From positions 806,001-870,000 of the forward strand of contig JAUEDM010000002.1 of NCBI GenBank assembly GCA_033439685.1: a stretch of 64,000 nt of DNA. The letters are read 5' to 3'. This DNA is from Apodospora peruviana. Lineage: Eukaryota; Ascomycota; Sordariomycetes; Sordariales; Lasiosphaeriaceae. Every line of letters begins with the position of its first letter. The first letter of the stretch is position 1. Made by a program: the position numbers and the translations under genes. Of this stretch, positions 30,487 through 41,931 are shown piece after piece. Under the pieces are notes generated by a model. It made no database searches. It was not told the DNA's origin and saw only the letters and a program-made list of their open reading frames with translations.

Positions 30487-32373
30487 TCAAGTCTGCGCAG
30501 ATAACAAGTCCTCGACAAACCCAAGCTTATCCCGTTGTTCATCGCAAACACGGGCAAACTCGAGCAAGAGCCTCCAGGTATACAGAACCATGTCTTCATG
30601 CCGAAGAACCTTCTCTGCCCACTCCTTACCCGACTCGGCTATCATCTGGGCTGCAGCGTCGCCCTTTTGGTCGCGGGTAAAGAAGTCGAACACGCCGTAC
30701 ATATCCAAGAAGCTGTTGTCGAGCGGCGCAAAATGCAACCACGGGACGAGACGGTCATCGTGCCATTCAACATATACGGTGGATTTGAGCGGCAGACTGG
30801 TGCTGAGAAGAAGTCCGCGGAAGCGAGCCGAGAATGAGTTGCCGTCGGCATCGGGCATGAACTTGTTCTCGTACTGATCCTTCATCGGCACACTCTCCTT
30901 GGTGGAGAAGTACGGCTCCACATAGTCGCAGATCTTGTCCTGGCACAAAAGGTCGACAAAGGCAGCGTCGGCGACGGTAGACAGCCACTCGCCGAACTTG
31001 CGCTCACGGCGGCGGGGAAAGTTGTATTGAGAGAGAGGCGGCAGTTCGAAGCTCAAGGCCCGCGCTCCGTTGCGCTCCATGCGAGAAACAGTTGTCCCGT
31101 TCAACATCTCAACCAGTCGGTGCCTTTGAAAATGCCACCAATTGTCTGGTTTGTTCCGACCACCACTAGCCACGCCGCGCCAGACAATTCCGTCCTTCTT
31201 CTTGTCCCACGGGGGGCCATGCGTGTCCCCACCTGAGTAAAAGGCGTCTTCGGTAATGTACATGGCGCCGGGGATCAGGATCTCATTGTTCATCGACAGT
31301 TTGCTTCCGCCGAAGAGAGGGATCAGCTCCTTCGCTGTGGACATGCTCACAGGCTCTACGAAGGAGGCGTGGTATGTACGTAGGTGTGGCTGCAGGCAGG
31401 GATCGCTGGCGGCGGTGAAGTTCTTCACGTAGCCCTTCCAGCCGTATTGGGGATCGAGCTCGTTGGGAAATTCGGATATCATGGCCGGCTCGTCGAGGGC
31501 CGGCGCGTCGCGACTCGGCGAACCGGGAGGGCAGCATTCGCGGGCAAAGTCCCAGTATTTGGTGGGCTTATGGAACCATTCCGGTTCTGCAGGCTTCTCC
31601 CTGCCCTCTATGTGTGTCAGACCTGTGTATTGCTGTATCACATTGCTGGTGGGTGGCATCGCCCGGGACGCGGTTTCCTTGGAGACATATTTATCTATGA
31701 CGTCCCATGGCACAAGCAGCCTCGACTCATCCATGTAGTTGATGGGCATGTCAACATCGGGGAGATGGGGGTCGGCGCTGGAGACCAGCTTGGTCCATAG
31801 TTGCAGCCAGGGGACGCGGCCGGTCGTGTCTCCAACACTGGTGGTCTTGCCCCCGCGGGTACGCACAATGTGTGACCACGACGCAGCCTGGAGCGCAATG
31901 GTGGTGGGATCGAGAGCCCAGAAAGGAGCGATATCCTTGTATACGCGGTCGAAGAAGTCCTCGACGACGATGGCATCGTTCTTTAGGGCATATTCCATCC
32001 ACTTGTCGAAGCCGGGAGGTGGATGTCGCCCGCGACGTTCGCGGTATCGGGAGGCAGCCGATGCGACATCCTTGCTTCGCTTCAGGAGCCGACCATCGTG
32101 AAAGTTGCGGGCGCCCTCGATCAGGCTGTCGATCGGGTGGTCAATCGAGCCGTTAAGGATGTCAAAGTAATTGGGACGCGTGTCTTTGGAATCGTGCGAC
32201 TGGAAGAGCGTTCTCGGGTCGGAAGGATAGTGAACGAGGAAGAAGGAGGCCGAGGAGCCGAGGAGAACCAGGATGCAGGCAACGAGACAGTAGCGCGCGA
32301 TGGTCAGTGACGAGCGCCCTGCCAGCGGCCAGCGGGCGCCGCAGCTGCGCCAGATATTGTTCTGAAGAAACAT
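30487..32373 (-). CDS. Glycosyltransferase family 90 (CAP10/CAP59-like) type II membrane protein
   Basis: A single exon of 628 residues. Residues about 24-48 (TIARYCLVACILVLLGSSASFFLVH) form one transmembrane anchor after a short cytosolic tail, a Golgi type II layout. The catalytic half has the features of GT90 enzymes related to cryptococcal CAP10 xylosyltransferase: KDGIVWRGVASGGRNKPDNWWHFQRHRLVEMLNG, then KFMPDADGNSFSARFRGLLLSTSLPLKSTVYVEWHDDRLVPWLHFAPLDNSF (not continuous here) and a C-terminal helix with RRLLLEFAR-like sequence. It probably adds xylose or a related sugar to glycans or glycolipids in the secretory pathway. The donor and acceptor cannot be read from sequence. The start is the first ATG of the frame and is followed by the anchor. 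Confidence 0.88.
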   Translation of the reverse strand: MFLQNNIWRSCGARWPLAGRSSLTIARYCLVACILVLLGSSASFFLVHYPSDPRTLFQSHDSKDTRPNYFDILNGSIDHPIDSLIEGARNFHDGRLLKRSKDVASAASRYRERRGRHPPPGFDKWMEYALKNDAIVVEDFFDRVYKDIAPFWALDPTTIALQAASWSHIVRTRGGKTTSVGDTTGRVPWLQLWTKLVSSADPHLPDVDMPINYMDESRLLVPWDVIDKYVSKETASRAMPPTSNVIQQYTGLTHIEGREKPAEPEWFHKPTKYWDFARECCPPGSPSRDAPALDEPAMISEFPNELDPQYGWKGYVKNFTAASDPCLQPHLRTYHASFVEPVSMSTAKELIPLFGGSKLSMNNEILIPGAMYITEDAFYSGGDTHGPPWDKKKDGIVWRGVASGGRNKPDNWWHFQRHRLVEMLNGTTVSRMERNGARALSFELPPLSQYNFPRRRERKFGEWLSTVADAAFVDLLCQDKICDYVEPYFSTKESVPMKDQYENKFMPDADGNSFSARFRGLLLSTSLPLKSTVYVEWHDDRLVPWLHFAPLDNSFLDMYGVFDFFTRDQKGDAAAQMIAESGKEWAEKVLRHEDMVLYTWRLLLEFARVCDEQRDKLGFVEDLLSAQT

Positions 32374-32903
32374 CCGGCCACGTTCGTTGGGTTTTCGCGT
32401 TGGCGTTTGCTCACATCAAGGTGAATAGCAGCTGGCCGATCGATAGATGGTTGCGCGATGGTTCAGGGGACATTGGCAGGAGTCCGGGATAAACGGACGA
32501 GAACTCGTAGCAAAGATGTCCGAGTCGCATGCATCCATTGGAAAAGTTTGGGTGCTGGAGCCGACTGAACCGATCCCTCGAAAAGGAGGTGCGTGTCAGG
32601 GCAGGCAACACGAAACCAGCCAATCCCAGCAGCTGCCCCACTTGGATTGGACGGTCCCGTTTTAAGGTTAGTGGATAGGTAAGTATCTTGACAGCTGTCT
32701 GGGTAGTGGGTACAAATTATCCGCGGTTTCCATGCACGTCCCGTCCCATGCAGCTGTTGAGTGTAATCCGGATTCCGGATTTACAACCCATATCGAGACA
32801 AAAGACTGAAGACAGGAAACTTGAGCCAAGTGCCTAATAGCCCCTTAATAGCCCCTGTCTAAGTGAGGATAGTTGAGGTAAAAAATGCAAAAGAAAACAG
32901 ATT
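32374..32903. other. Intergenic region between GT90 promoter and tRNA-Leu
   Basis: No protein gene supported. A T4 run on the minus strand just past the tRNA-Leu 3' end could serve as its terminator. Confidence 0.5.
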
Positions 32904-33006
32904 TGACGAAAGTGGGGTTCGAACCCACGCTCTCTTTCGAGAAGTTGAAATTAAGTAAGCTTGAGTTCTCTTAAGTCAACCGCCTTAACCCCTCGGCCAT
33001 TTCGTC
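32904..33006 (-). tRNA. tRNA-Leu(UAA) with a 20-nt canonical intron
   Basis: On the minus strand GACGAAA (33006-33000) pairs with TTTCGTC (ends 32905), discriminator A. The D arm GGCC..GGTTAAGGC and a long variable arm (CTTCTCGAAAGAGAG) are type II features of Leu. The T arm GTGGG-TTCGAAC-CCCAC is intact. The anticodon arm is GTTGA-CTTAAG with anticodon TAA (32973-32971). A 20-nt insertion (32969-32950) follows base 37, the standard eukaryotic intron site, and the stem closes with TCAAC. Confidence 0.92.
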
Positions 33007-33890
33007 ATTGGTTGGTTTTTGTTTGCAAGTTATCGTTACTCATGTAGATTCCGAACAGTTAGGAGAAACTTCCACCCAACGTCAAGTCGCCTTCTTTCTC
33101 TCTACCCATTTCATCCCCGAATATAACTGCCACACTTTTGCCGCTTTGCCTATGTTTTCAAGCGACTTTCTGGTTGCATAGAGCCCAGGTTTACACTTGG
33201 AACCTACATGGAGCTAAAACAGCGATCAAGGTCTCTTCCGTCGTCTTCTCAAAAAATTACTTGCTGATTACATAGGGCGTATTGCAGTCTCCTGATCCTC
33301 TTCCCACCTGCTGATTACGCATCGACACAAACAGCCTTTGCCGCCATGTTTCTCGCCTCTTTTACGGACTCGGACTCCCAAGTGACCGAGCCAATAATCA
33401 CCTTCTTGTGTCGTGGCGCGACTTGAACTGCGCTGTGAGGTCTTTGTGCCTTGGGCTGTGCTGCTGTGCGTGTCAGATTGGCAATAGTGCTATTGGCGAC
33501 ACCGGTAAACAGTAACTTGTTTCGGGGAAATGATTCCATCTGCATCTGCGGTTGGATAACGATAATGGTCAGATATCAGCCAGGTCGGTCGCTGTTTGCC
33601 AACTTCCCAATTCTTTACGTGCGAGACAATACCGAAGAGACGGTGCATCTCTTTGTTGTCAGGACTGGGTCCTTGAACACATATGGCCGCAGTGCCCATG
33701 CCATGATAAGTTATCACCGGTGTTGCAACGCTACAAAGTCACAGTTGCCATCGGACCGGAAATCCTGGCAGGTGAGCGGCAAGTTCACCCTAGTCGTTGC
33801 TTCGAACATGGCTCTGGAACACAACTGTGAGTTCATGTCCGTGTCGAACCAAGAAAGACCAGGGGTGTAGCAAGCTGCTGCTGACGGTTA
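33007..33890. other. Intergenic region
   Basis: No convincing gene. Plus-strand ORF 33451-33870 and its minus-strand counterparts lack recognisable features. Confidence 0.4.
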
Positions 33891-34378
33891 CTACGGTACA
33901 GCCGGATCGACGTCGTCGGAGTACCAGGTCCCGCTCACGAGTGTAAAACTGGCTGAGTCGAACAGCATCTCCGATAGGATGTGGGACTTCTCCCATTCCT
34001 TCAGTTGCAGGAGGTCTTCTCTGACAAGCCAGCGTCTGAGGTCCCGGTTGTCGCGAGATGTTGCCCAGGCACGATGTCGCGTGAGTCTGTGACGTGATTG
34101 TGCGCTTGAATGAATAAGTTCCCGCTAATCGTAGCTGTGTCACCATTGTAAGTGGTCCACCAGTTCACCTGCGTGGCCCCCAATCCCATTCCGTCTCCTC
34201 TCAGGCTGTCGATAATATTATTGATCAAGACCCTTCTGGTGAATAGAGGTTCCATAATCCTCGTCATGACGTCAGGCATAGCAACAAGCACAGGAGCTCC
34301 AAAGAGAGCGATGTAACCCAGGGTTGTCAGTAATAATATGACGGTGAGAATGATTTGAATAAGCGAAGCCCACATCAA
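33891..34378 (-). pseudogene. Possible decayed membrane-protein gene
   Basis: The minus frame from ATG 34378 starts with a strong hydrophobic segment (LIQIILTVILLLTTLGYIALFGAPVLVA) and runs 125 codons. A second frame then gives a protein-like end, LRRWLVREDLLQLKEWEKSH, closing at TAG 33893-33891. The two pieces differ by one frame, with no good intron signals at the junction, so a one-base indel is likely. The family is unknown. It could also be two chance frames. Confidence 0.35.
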
Positions 34379-35546
34379 GTGAAGTATGGCGCATGGTCCT
34401 CGACACGGTCACACGGGGCTGTGTCGGTTGATATCAGTTCATGATGCGTTCGTCTGACCAATCCAGGGATCGATTCCGCCAAGCAATGCACCACCATCCC
34501 CGGAGTCCTATTCTGCCCTTCCAGAGCTTCAAGGACTTGCTGAACACCAGAGAGGTTAGAGAGTTACGAGTCCGGCCCCGGGCTTTTCGACCCCAGAAGT
34601 CGGCATCTCGCTCGGGGGGATCCTGCATTCTTCTGGAATCTCTGCGACAGTCTGTCACCAGAGAGAGGTTCAAGGCTACTTTATTTATTTAGGGACTGCA
34701 GTTGCCATCGACCATTACGCGGTCAGAAGACTGGTGCTGTGTTGTTTCTCTTCCTCACACAATTCCACATGGGTGACTCAGATGCACGGATCTATGTGTG
34801 AATGTCGTAGCTAGATATCCGGTATTAAATCGTTTGACCGTTTTGAACATCTGATAAAGCCAGAGCCGCCGCAAGTGATGGCTGAATTGTGGCTGGCGGT
34901 TGGAGGTTTCAAAATGCGACTGTTGCGGCGGCGAGAGTGCCAAGGTTTTGTCTTTATCGATTCCAATGTCCTGTGCAGGCGAATAGCAGCGATCAAAACT
35001 TAATGGTGTGTGCCGGGCGTAAGACCTCTACAGACCTGGCCGAAAGGAGGGGAACAGTAACAACGGTTCTGGGCAGTGGCTGTGAAGAGACAGTGAGGAT
35101 AGTTGAATCGACAAATCACAGACGAGGCGCCAATCAAAAAAAAAAAAAAAAAAAAAGCCCACATGGTGCCTGATGGATGCAGGTGGTAGGTAATACCAAG
35201 GCCTGCAGCTAGCTAAGCCCCCTCGGGCTCCCACCCGGGCCGGTGGCCGCCTTGTCAAGGCAGAAAACATGCAGGAAAACAGGCTGGATGCGGATTGATG
35301 TGATTCCATATCACAGAGCAAGCTGGCTCAAGTTGTACAGAGACAAATGCAACGGGTTGGACTTTTTGGAGTTGGGCGGTGAGGATCGATCTGGTTCGAT
35401 ATAAACATTTAACGCACCCCCCCTCCCCCACAGGACCGTTCCTCGGAATTCTGCTCCTGACACTTTCAGTTGGTATTTACATTGTTCTAAACACTTATCA
35501 CTTACCCATTCTCGTTACCATTTGCGATAAGAAAGGCCCTCCCAAC
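34379..35546. other. Intergenic region with a 21-A tract
   Basis: No gene supported. A run of 21 A lies at 35136-35156. A short 5' extension of the next gene's frame (from 35379) contains a hydrophobic stretch but is more likely leader. Confidence 0.45.
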
Positions 35547-36492
35547 ATGTCCAGTATTGCTATCACCTCGACCGCATTTGGTCTCCAGGCAATTCTTATC
35601 ATACCTCTCTTGGTTCTGGGCGTCTCGTCGGCTCGCAATGTTAAAAAAAATGGAGACCAAGCCCGCCGAGGCATCATCTGGTTTCATGCTGGCTTCTGGC
35701 TCTTCTTCATGTAGGTATTGGATGTGCCTCCATTCCCAATCCTGACCACACCACGCGGGCCCGAACGAAGCAATCACTGACGCATCACCCGCCATCCTCA
35801 GGTCCCTCTTCCTCAGCACCATATCCTGGTCATTCACATTGGCTGGCTTTTCCGGCTCCTGGTACCATGATTATGGCCAATGGGAAGCAGCCAGTCATAT
35901 CGAGTCCGTTGGAAGCTTCTTCGCCTACCTTGCCTACATCGCCATTATGGTCTGCATTGCCGAGCTCGCCATGGGTGTCAAGCTGGTGACGAATCAAGTG
36001 GAATCCAACAAGTTCTCCGTCTTTATCCGCGTCCTTTCTGCCATTGCTACCGTTCTTTGGGTCACCTGTTTCATCTTCACCGAGGTCAGGCTGGCTAGCT
36101 ATTATCGCAGTGGTGTTGAGCTCGCGTACTTTATTATCGCTATCGTTTTTCTCAGCTGCCTGGTTATTGGAGCTATCAGTGTCACTGTCTTCACATTTAT
36201 CCAGCGACGGACTACGCGAAGGGTCGATGCTGGAGTGGACGCACAAACCGGCAACTTTCTTGCCATTACGGTCGTCCTCTTTCTTATCAGCATCCTTTGG
36301 TCCGTCGTCATGGGCGTCCTCTTCGGCTTCGTCTTTTCGCTGTGGTGGTACGAATTTGCCATTCCCGAAGTTTTCCTCCGCCGATGGCTCATCTCCGCCA
36401 TTCTGTTCCTGATTTACCGTCTGGGAAGAAAGAAGACTGGCGGCCTCTGGTCGAATACTACGTCGGCTCCCAAAGACTCCGACATCGAGTAA
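35547..36492 (+). CDS. Fungal integral membrane protein with seven predicted segments
   Basis: Exons 35547-35710 and 35802-36492 (91-nt GT-AG intron) encode 284 residues. The start MSSIAITSTAFGLQ leads directly into the first membrane segment. Hydrophobic stretches number seven: LQAILIIPLLVLGV; WFHAGFWLFFMSLFLSTISW; FFAYLAYIAIMVCIAELAMG; FSVFIRVLSAIATVLWVTCF; AYFIIAIVFLSCLVIGAISV; FLAITVVLFLISILWSVVMG; and LISAILFLIYRL. A basic loop RNVKKNGDQARRG follows segment 1 and QRRTTRRVD follows segment 5. The tail is short and acidic. This layout occurs in many ascomycete proteins of unknown role and in fungal GPCR-like families. I cannot assign ligand or function. Confidence 0.8.
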
Positions 36493-38190
36493 CCAGCAGA
36501 TGAGCTTCCTGGACTTTTGGCATTGGTGGGATGAAGCGAGACTGGCGTATTCGTACAACCGACGTCGTCAACGAGGGCACTAGTAGCGTAAAATCCGAAA
36601 ACCGACGCGCAAATCAGACCACGCTTGCTGATGGACTCGGGGGAACGGCACTGGGTAACCACGGCTCAGAGACTCGGCACCGTTCTGCTGTATGACGGCG
36701 TGTGTGTCATGGACAAGGAGAAGATGGCTGAGCTTGGTTCGCCGCTGGAGTTGTGACAGACCAGTGGCATCTTTATGTTCAACCAAGACGGATAGTAATT
36801 ACAATGTCGGCCATCTCTCGGAAAAGACTGGAATAATCATCCTTATCTCTCTAGGTGTGTTGGCGAAAAAGGCTATAAGAAAGGCTGTTGATGCAATTTT
36901 AATCAATTATCAGAACAGCCTCTCGTTCTAGAACTGCATCTAGTCCGTGAAGAGTGGCAATGTGTAGGATGTTGAGCTTCAGGCAAGGCTGCCTGAAAAA
37001 TATCCGACGTACACATACACGACCACCCATCTTTCTGTCGCAAGTAAGGCCGAGGTGTGCGGTGAACGGAGATTCCCGAAGCTGGCAGACTTGTCAGCGA
37101 ATTTATTAACTATGCTGAGGTTTTTGACAGCCGAGCTGGGTTACATTAGGACGATCTGGAACGCACTTCCGGGTCGGGGCGCGCTCTCCATGTATGTCAC
37201 ACCCCTGCTGCCATTGTATCTCATGCAATCGACGTCTCAGGGGCCAGGGGCCGGGAGCCGCCAGGCAATGAACTCGCAAGGAGGGTTCATCCGGACCATT
37301 ACTGTAGTACCTAACTGTATGTCAGTCATTACTGTGAAACAATGAGCAAGACTGACACCCAAGATTGACACCGAGGATGTCAGTGATCAATAAAACCTTA
37401 ATTTCACCTTTTCATGTCGCTGCGCCATCCTAGATGTGGGTGTGTATACATTACAGGTCTAATAAGTGCCCACTTTCACTACATGTAGGTACCGTAGGTA
37501 CTATGTTTGGATACATGTACGTATTTTAACTGCAGGCTTGTATAAGCCGGAGTATACGACTGTACACAAGCCAAAGTTCACATGTATTTATCAACCACAG
37601 AGTATTTCTCTGACAAATCCAGAACCGCGAGCTCCAAGTCCTAGGATGTTGTAGGGTTGGAGGGGCTAAAGATCCCTGTTGGGCGAACCCCAGTCCGACA
37701 CACGAAACAGATGGACGAGGCGGGCAACTGGTGCCAAGACAACAACAACAAAAAGGGGCAAAGGGGTAAAGCTGAACGTCGGCGCACTTGCTGTGGTGCA
37801 TGTCGTGCCCCCAGGGTGCGTAGCCCTCAAAGCAAGCTTACACTACGAGTGATTTTACGACGGTAACTTGGGAGGGCACAGCTGATGCCGCCTAAGATGG
37901 GTCAATATTGCAACTGATATGTGTACCTATCTTGATTACCGGTTGTTTGTCGCGTTCTCTCATGAACCGAATGTTCAATTTGGTGTCAGCAATTGAAGCT
38001 TGTTGGCTCGGCTTATATACCACTCCATCTGATCAACAGATAACTGCTACGGGAGGACTCTTCTTCTTTGCTTTCCCAACCTAAACCCTGAGAGAATCAG
38101 CCATTCGTTTCCATAACATGCTCCTTTTCACTGCCTACCTTAATTGTGGCAGACATTCGTTCATTCCGGCCTACCCTGTTTTCTCAATAT
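36493..38190. other. Intergenic region
   Basis: 1.7 kb without a supported gene. Scattered short ORFs and TAGGTACCGTAGGTAC-type words near 37485 are all that was seen. Confidence 0.5.
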
Positions 38191-40155
38191 TATGGCTCGT
38201 CCAAAGTCGACACTGGCTGCAGTCCTTCTGCACACCGGCTTGATCAGCGCCGCTCCAGTCGCTCCAGACCTGCCGTCACCTGGCGGATCAGCTATATCGA
38301 CTACGACACACCTTTGTTCGCAGTACCGTCTGAGCCGGTAGTACTTGTTGAATGCAGCAGTAGCAGTACCCACTAAAGGGGGTCTACCTGGCTGGCTGGC
38401 AGTTACGCCCTACACTCATTCATGTATATTATAGGGGATCCACTCCCCGTGGTTCTGCAGTCAATTAAGCAACTTGGTACCGTTCAATCTACCTGTCAAC
38501 AGTACTCAAGCCGGTTCGTAACGTCGGCCGGGGCAACACCAAACGGGATCGCAGAACCGCTCTGTCGCTCAAACAAGAGGAGACTCTCTACTGGAGTGGC
38601 GAGGGATGGTACTGTGGCAGAGTTCAAGATGGAGATGCCTGGTGAGAACGAAAATCTGGTAAACCTGGAGCTCATCGACGACCTAGTCTAAGAGGTCCAG
38701 TGTCCCAGTGGCACCAACGGTACCTTCAACGTTCGAGTCGCCGAGACGGCCGACTTTAACGACACACAAGACATTTGGCAATGGGTCAATCAGGACCCGG
38801 CCAATCACTTTACTTTGGTTGTTGGAGCCGGGACATGTGGCGGAAATGAGCACCGTATTCTTTACACGGTTGAGAATGTGGTTTACAATGACGAAGCTGA
38901 GACAGCTATCTTGGATGTCCGACAGACAACATGGAAGGCAGCCGCTCATATACGACCTCACCATCGGAAAGCTGGCTGGCGCGGACAGCAAGTCGTCAAA
39001 ACGAAGAGCACTGCGCCACCCATACGCACCGAGGTCTTTTCAACAACATTGGAAACGCCGTCAAAGACGCGGCATCAGACGCCGTCGATGTAGTCACCGA
39101 TACAGCCGGTAGCGTGGTCGATAAAGCGACAGACGCAGCTGGGAACACGATTGATACGGTGACAGATACAGTGGGCGACGCAACCGACGCAGGGTGGACG
39201 GCGTCAATTCTGTGGTCAACCCCGATACCAGCCCTGACTTCACCATTCCCTCCAGCAACGACTTTAGCACCAAGAGCCTGACTTTCTCCACCAATGGCGT
39301 GTCTATCACAGCTGCCTGGAAGGAAGGTTTCTCGCAAGGGTCTTTTGATATTAGGGGGCTGTTCCGCGCTCGCAAGCTTCAGATACAACAGGCATGGATC
39401 GAAGTCTCAACGCAGGGCATCGATGCAAAGGCAATCCTGGGAACTACACTTAATGGGGCACTGACGGGGCAGTTGGCCAGCAAAAGCGTGCCAATTTTCA
39501 GGTTTTCGCCGGGCGGTGTGGCTATCCCGGGCCTGCTAACCATCGGCCCAACCGTATCGGTAAGCCTAGGTGCCGAGATTTCCGAGGTTAGTGGCGGCGT
39601 GGCCATTACGCTGGGTGGAATGGCCTCGATCCCGGCCTCGACGTCACGGCTTGACTTTCTGAGCGAGAGTGGTACAGCATCGACTGGTTGGGAGCCAAGT
39701 CTCGAGGCGGAGCCATTCACGGCGGACATATTTGTCGAGGCGAAGGCCACGGCGTTTTTGAGAGCTGCTCTTGGTCTTGAGATCAATGCGGTCGGTACGT
39801 GTTCACCATCATATTTACCAAACACACATGGGAGATGCTTTACTAACCATCTATCCGACCAAAATAGAGTGGATTTGCCGCGGAGCTGTCGGCCAATCTT
39901 CCCGCGCTCACCGCGTCTCTCAAGGCCATAGAATGTTCGTGGTCAACCTACCTACCTGCATTGTTCACATGAACATGATAATCATCTAACATTAGCACTT
40001 CTCAAATCTAGCACTCACTTACTTGTACGGCATGCGGGGATCACGAAAATGGTGTCCAGCGCAGCCTCGCTCTCGGTACCTCCATTGGCGTCAGCTTCAA
40101 GGAGAAAACTCTAGGCTCCGAGAAGGCACCTTGGAGCCTGACCCTTACGGTAAGT
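38191..40155 (+). pseudogene. Decayed gene for a large secreted protein
   Basis: A signal-peptide-like start (MARPKSTLAAVLLHTGLISA) at about 38191 is followed in other frames by pieces that read as one extracellular protein. An N-terminal piece ends at TAA 38689-38691 and continues in the same frame as VQCPSGTNGTFNVRVAETA and GAGTCGGNEHRILYTVENVV. A frame change follows, then YDLTIGKLAGADSKSSKRRA, another change, then FNNIGNAVKDAASDAVDVVT, and from 39194 a long beta-rich segment (AITLGGMASIPASTSRLDF). After a probable intron at about 39794, VQRSLALGTSIGVSFKEK closes the homologous region near 40155. From memory it resembles fungal secreted proteins annotated with DUF7029/DUF7223; not checked. 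With one stop and at least two frameshifts it is probably dead. Confidence 0.65.
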
Positions 40156-40396
40156 AAGGTCCTTGTATAATAGTTGACTCGTCGTGTGAAGCCTCTTTAG
40201 GAGTGTCGGTATCACGGTTGTAACCAGGTTACTGATTTTGTAATTTGTGGATTTCGGGATTTATCACTTCGAGAACTTGCGGAATTCTGCCAGGGCTTCG
40301 GGCTTTGGGCTCGGAATGTCTTGCCGGGCTGGATGGGTGATCAGCAGAATGGGGAGATGCAAGTTACGATTTATGGAGCAGACCCCAGGCAATCCA

Positions 40397-40557
40397 TGTG
40401 ACGAGCCAGTGCAATGATCCAAAACCCCCCTCAATCGCAAAAGGATGCCAGAATTCCAAAGGCTGACTGACACCTTTGGTATTCCAATGGGTTAGGGTTA
40501 TATACCGTTGACGGACGCAATCAATTCAATCGAGGCTCAGTCGCACCGACCGTCACA
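40397..40557 (+). repeat. Short TG...CA repeat, family A copy 1 (solo-LTR-like)
   Basis: This 161-bp unit starts TGTGACGAGCC and ends CGACCGTCACA. Two other copies lie at 53057-53219 (inverted) and 57162-57321. This copy has no matching 5-bp flanks. Core landmarks shared by the copies are the cluster of C before TCAAT and TATATACCGTTGACGG. Confidence 0.8.
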
Positions 40558-40559
40558 GG

Positions 40560-40703
40560 TCCCATGGGTCACGGACTGGCCCAGGCGACCCAGTGGTTGG
40601 GTCTTATGGGTCACTTCTTATTGGCTGTAGTATTTCTATATAGTTGCACGAGTCTGGCACTTTCGGGGATGGATTTATTACGGCAGTAATCAATACAAGT
40701 ACT
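40560..40703 (-). repeat. Family F repeat fragment, inverted
   Basis: Read on the minus strand, it matches the second half of the 40986-41420 repeat (TACTTGTATTGATTACTGCC through the CTATATAGAAATACTAC region). It abuts the next copy head to head. Confidence 0.75.
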
Positions 40704-40930
40704 TGTAACAACCTGTGTATGGGGTAGCCTTGACGACACAAGGCTCACAAGAGTCTACCGCTCTACAGAGCCACAAAGGGGGGTTAGGTCTTAGGTAGGG
40801 GGTAATCACAAAGAGTATCGGTTCCAATGAACACACAAGATTGCGCAGTTGACACAACAACTATTGCCAAAGTACTTGTATTGATTACTGCCGTAATAAG
40901 TCCATCTTCGAGAGTGCCAGACTCTCGTAA
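40704..40930 (+). repeat. Family F repeat fragment, direct
   Basis: Starts TGTAACAACCTGTGTATGGG and covers the first half of family F, including AGGGGGTAATCACAAAG and GCGCAGTTGACACAACAAC. Confidence 0.75.
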
Positions 40931-40985
40931 CAGTACTCTGGCAATAGTTGTTGTGTCAACTGCGCATCTTGTGTGTTCTTTGGAA
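40931..40985 (-). repeat. Family F repeat fragment, inverted
   Basis: A 55-bp piece reverse-complementary to 40826-40880, making a local hairpin-capable inverted repeat. Confidence 0.7.
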
Positions 40986-41420
40986 TGTAACAACCTGTGT
41001 ATGGGTGTCCTGGACAACACAAGGACTATAAGAGTCTGTTGCTCCACAAAGCCACAAGGGGTTTATGTCTTAAGTAGGGGGTAATCACAAAGACTATCGA
41101 TCCAAAGAACACACAAGATGCGCAGTTGACACAACAACTATTGCCAAAGAACTTGTATTGTTACTGCCGTAATAAATCCCCCAGAGAGTGCCAGACTCTC
41201 GTGACTATATAGAAATACTACGACCAATGAAAATGGACCCGAAGTCCCGAACCCACGGGTCCCCGGGCTCGTCCCGCAGTCCCGACTCCTCAGGTCCTCG
41301 GGACCGCCAGGCATCTGCCACCATGTGTTAGCCCTTCCTCGGGACCGCCGGGCAGCCGCCACCGGCCGCTGCCAGGTGTTAGCCTTAATGTCCAATCTGA
41401 GCTCGTAACAGTTCGTAACA
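40986..41420 (+). repeat. Family F repeat, near full length (solo-LTR-like)
   Basis: Starts TGTAACAACC and ends GTTCGTAACA, about 435 bp, TG...CA ends. It contains a GC-rich segment (41250-41390). Related copies are at 55928-56257 and 63717-64000. No clear target duplication. Confidence 0.7.
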
Positions 41421-41884
41421 ATAAGAAAAGGTTTTCCTTCGATTATTGCAAGAAGATAAAGTATTATCGGTAGTTTAAAGGGGTTTAAAAATAGCTAATA
41501 AAGTTTGTAATTCTATGGAAAGTTATAGAAGCGACGAAAAAAAAAGAGAACAGAAGTAGAGGTTTATAAATAATTAAAAATATATAGTGACTTTTTGAGA
41601 TTAAAAAAGCAAAGCTTAGTGTATTTTATATAAATAAGTATATAAACTAACAACTTACTTTTATATTAATTATTTTTATTATAGATAAAGTATCAATAAG
41701 TTTATAATGAAATAATATTACTTCATAATTTTATAAAGTTTTATTTAGCTTTTAATATTAATATACTATAACTACAGCGCTTATACAAACTTAATAAATA
41801 GCCATTGAATAATATGAGAATACTAAAATTATATAAATATATAAGACGAATAATTATAATTAAAAAGTATATCAATTGCTGTTA
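41421..41884. other. AT-rich degraded DNA
   Basis: Very AT-rich with stops in all frames and no recognisable element. Probably a decayed transposon interior. Confidence 0.4.
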
Positions 41885-41931
41885 ATTTCTAGCCTCTGAA
41901 TGCCCTGTAAATGCCCTGACTTACAGGGCAC

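Noticed and set aside
30165..30600. ORFs downstream of the GT90 gene
   Set aside because: Chance frames on both strands; none continues the GT90 protein or shows a motif.
33451..33870. 139-codon plus-strand ORF
   Set aside because: No recognisable feature; it overlaps equally long antisense frames.
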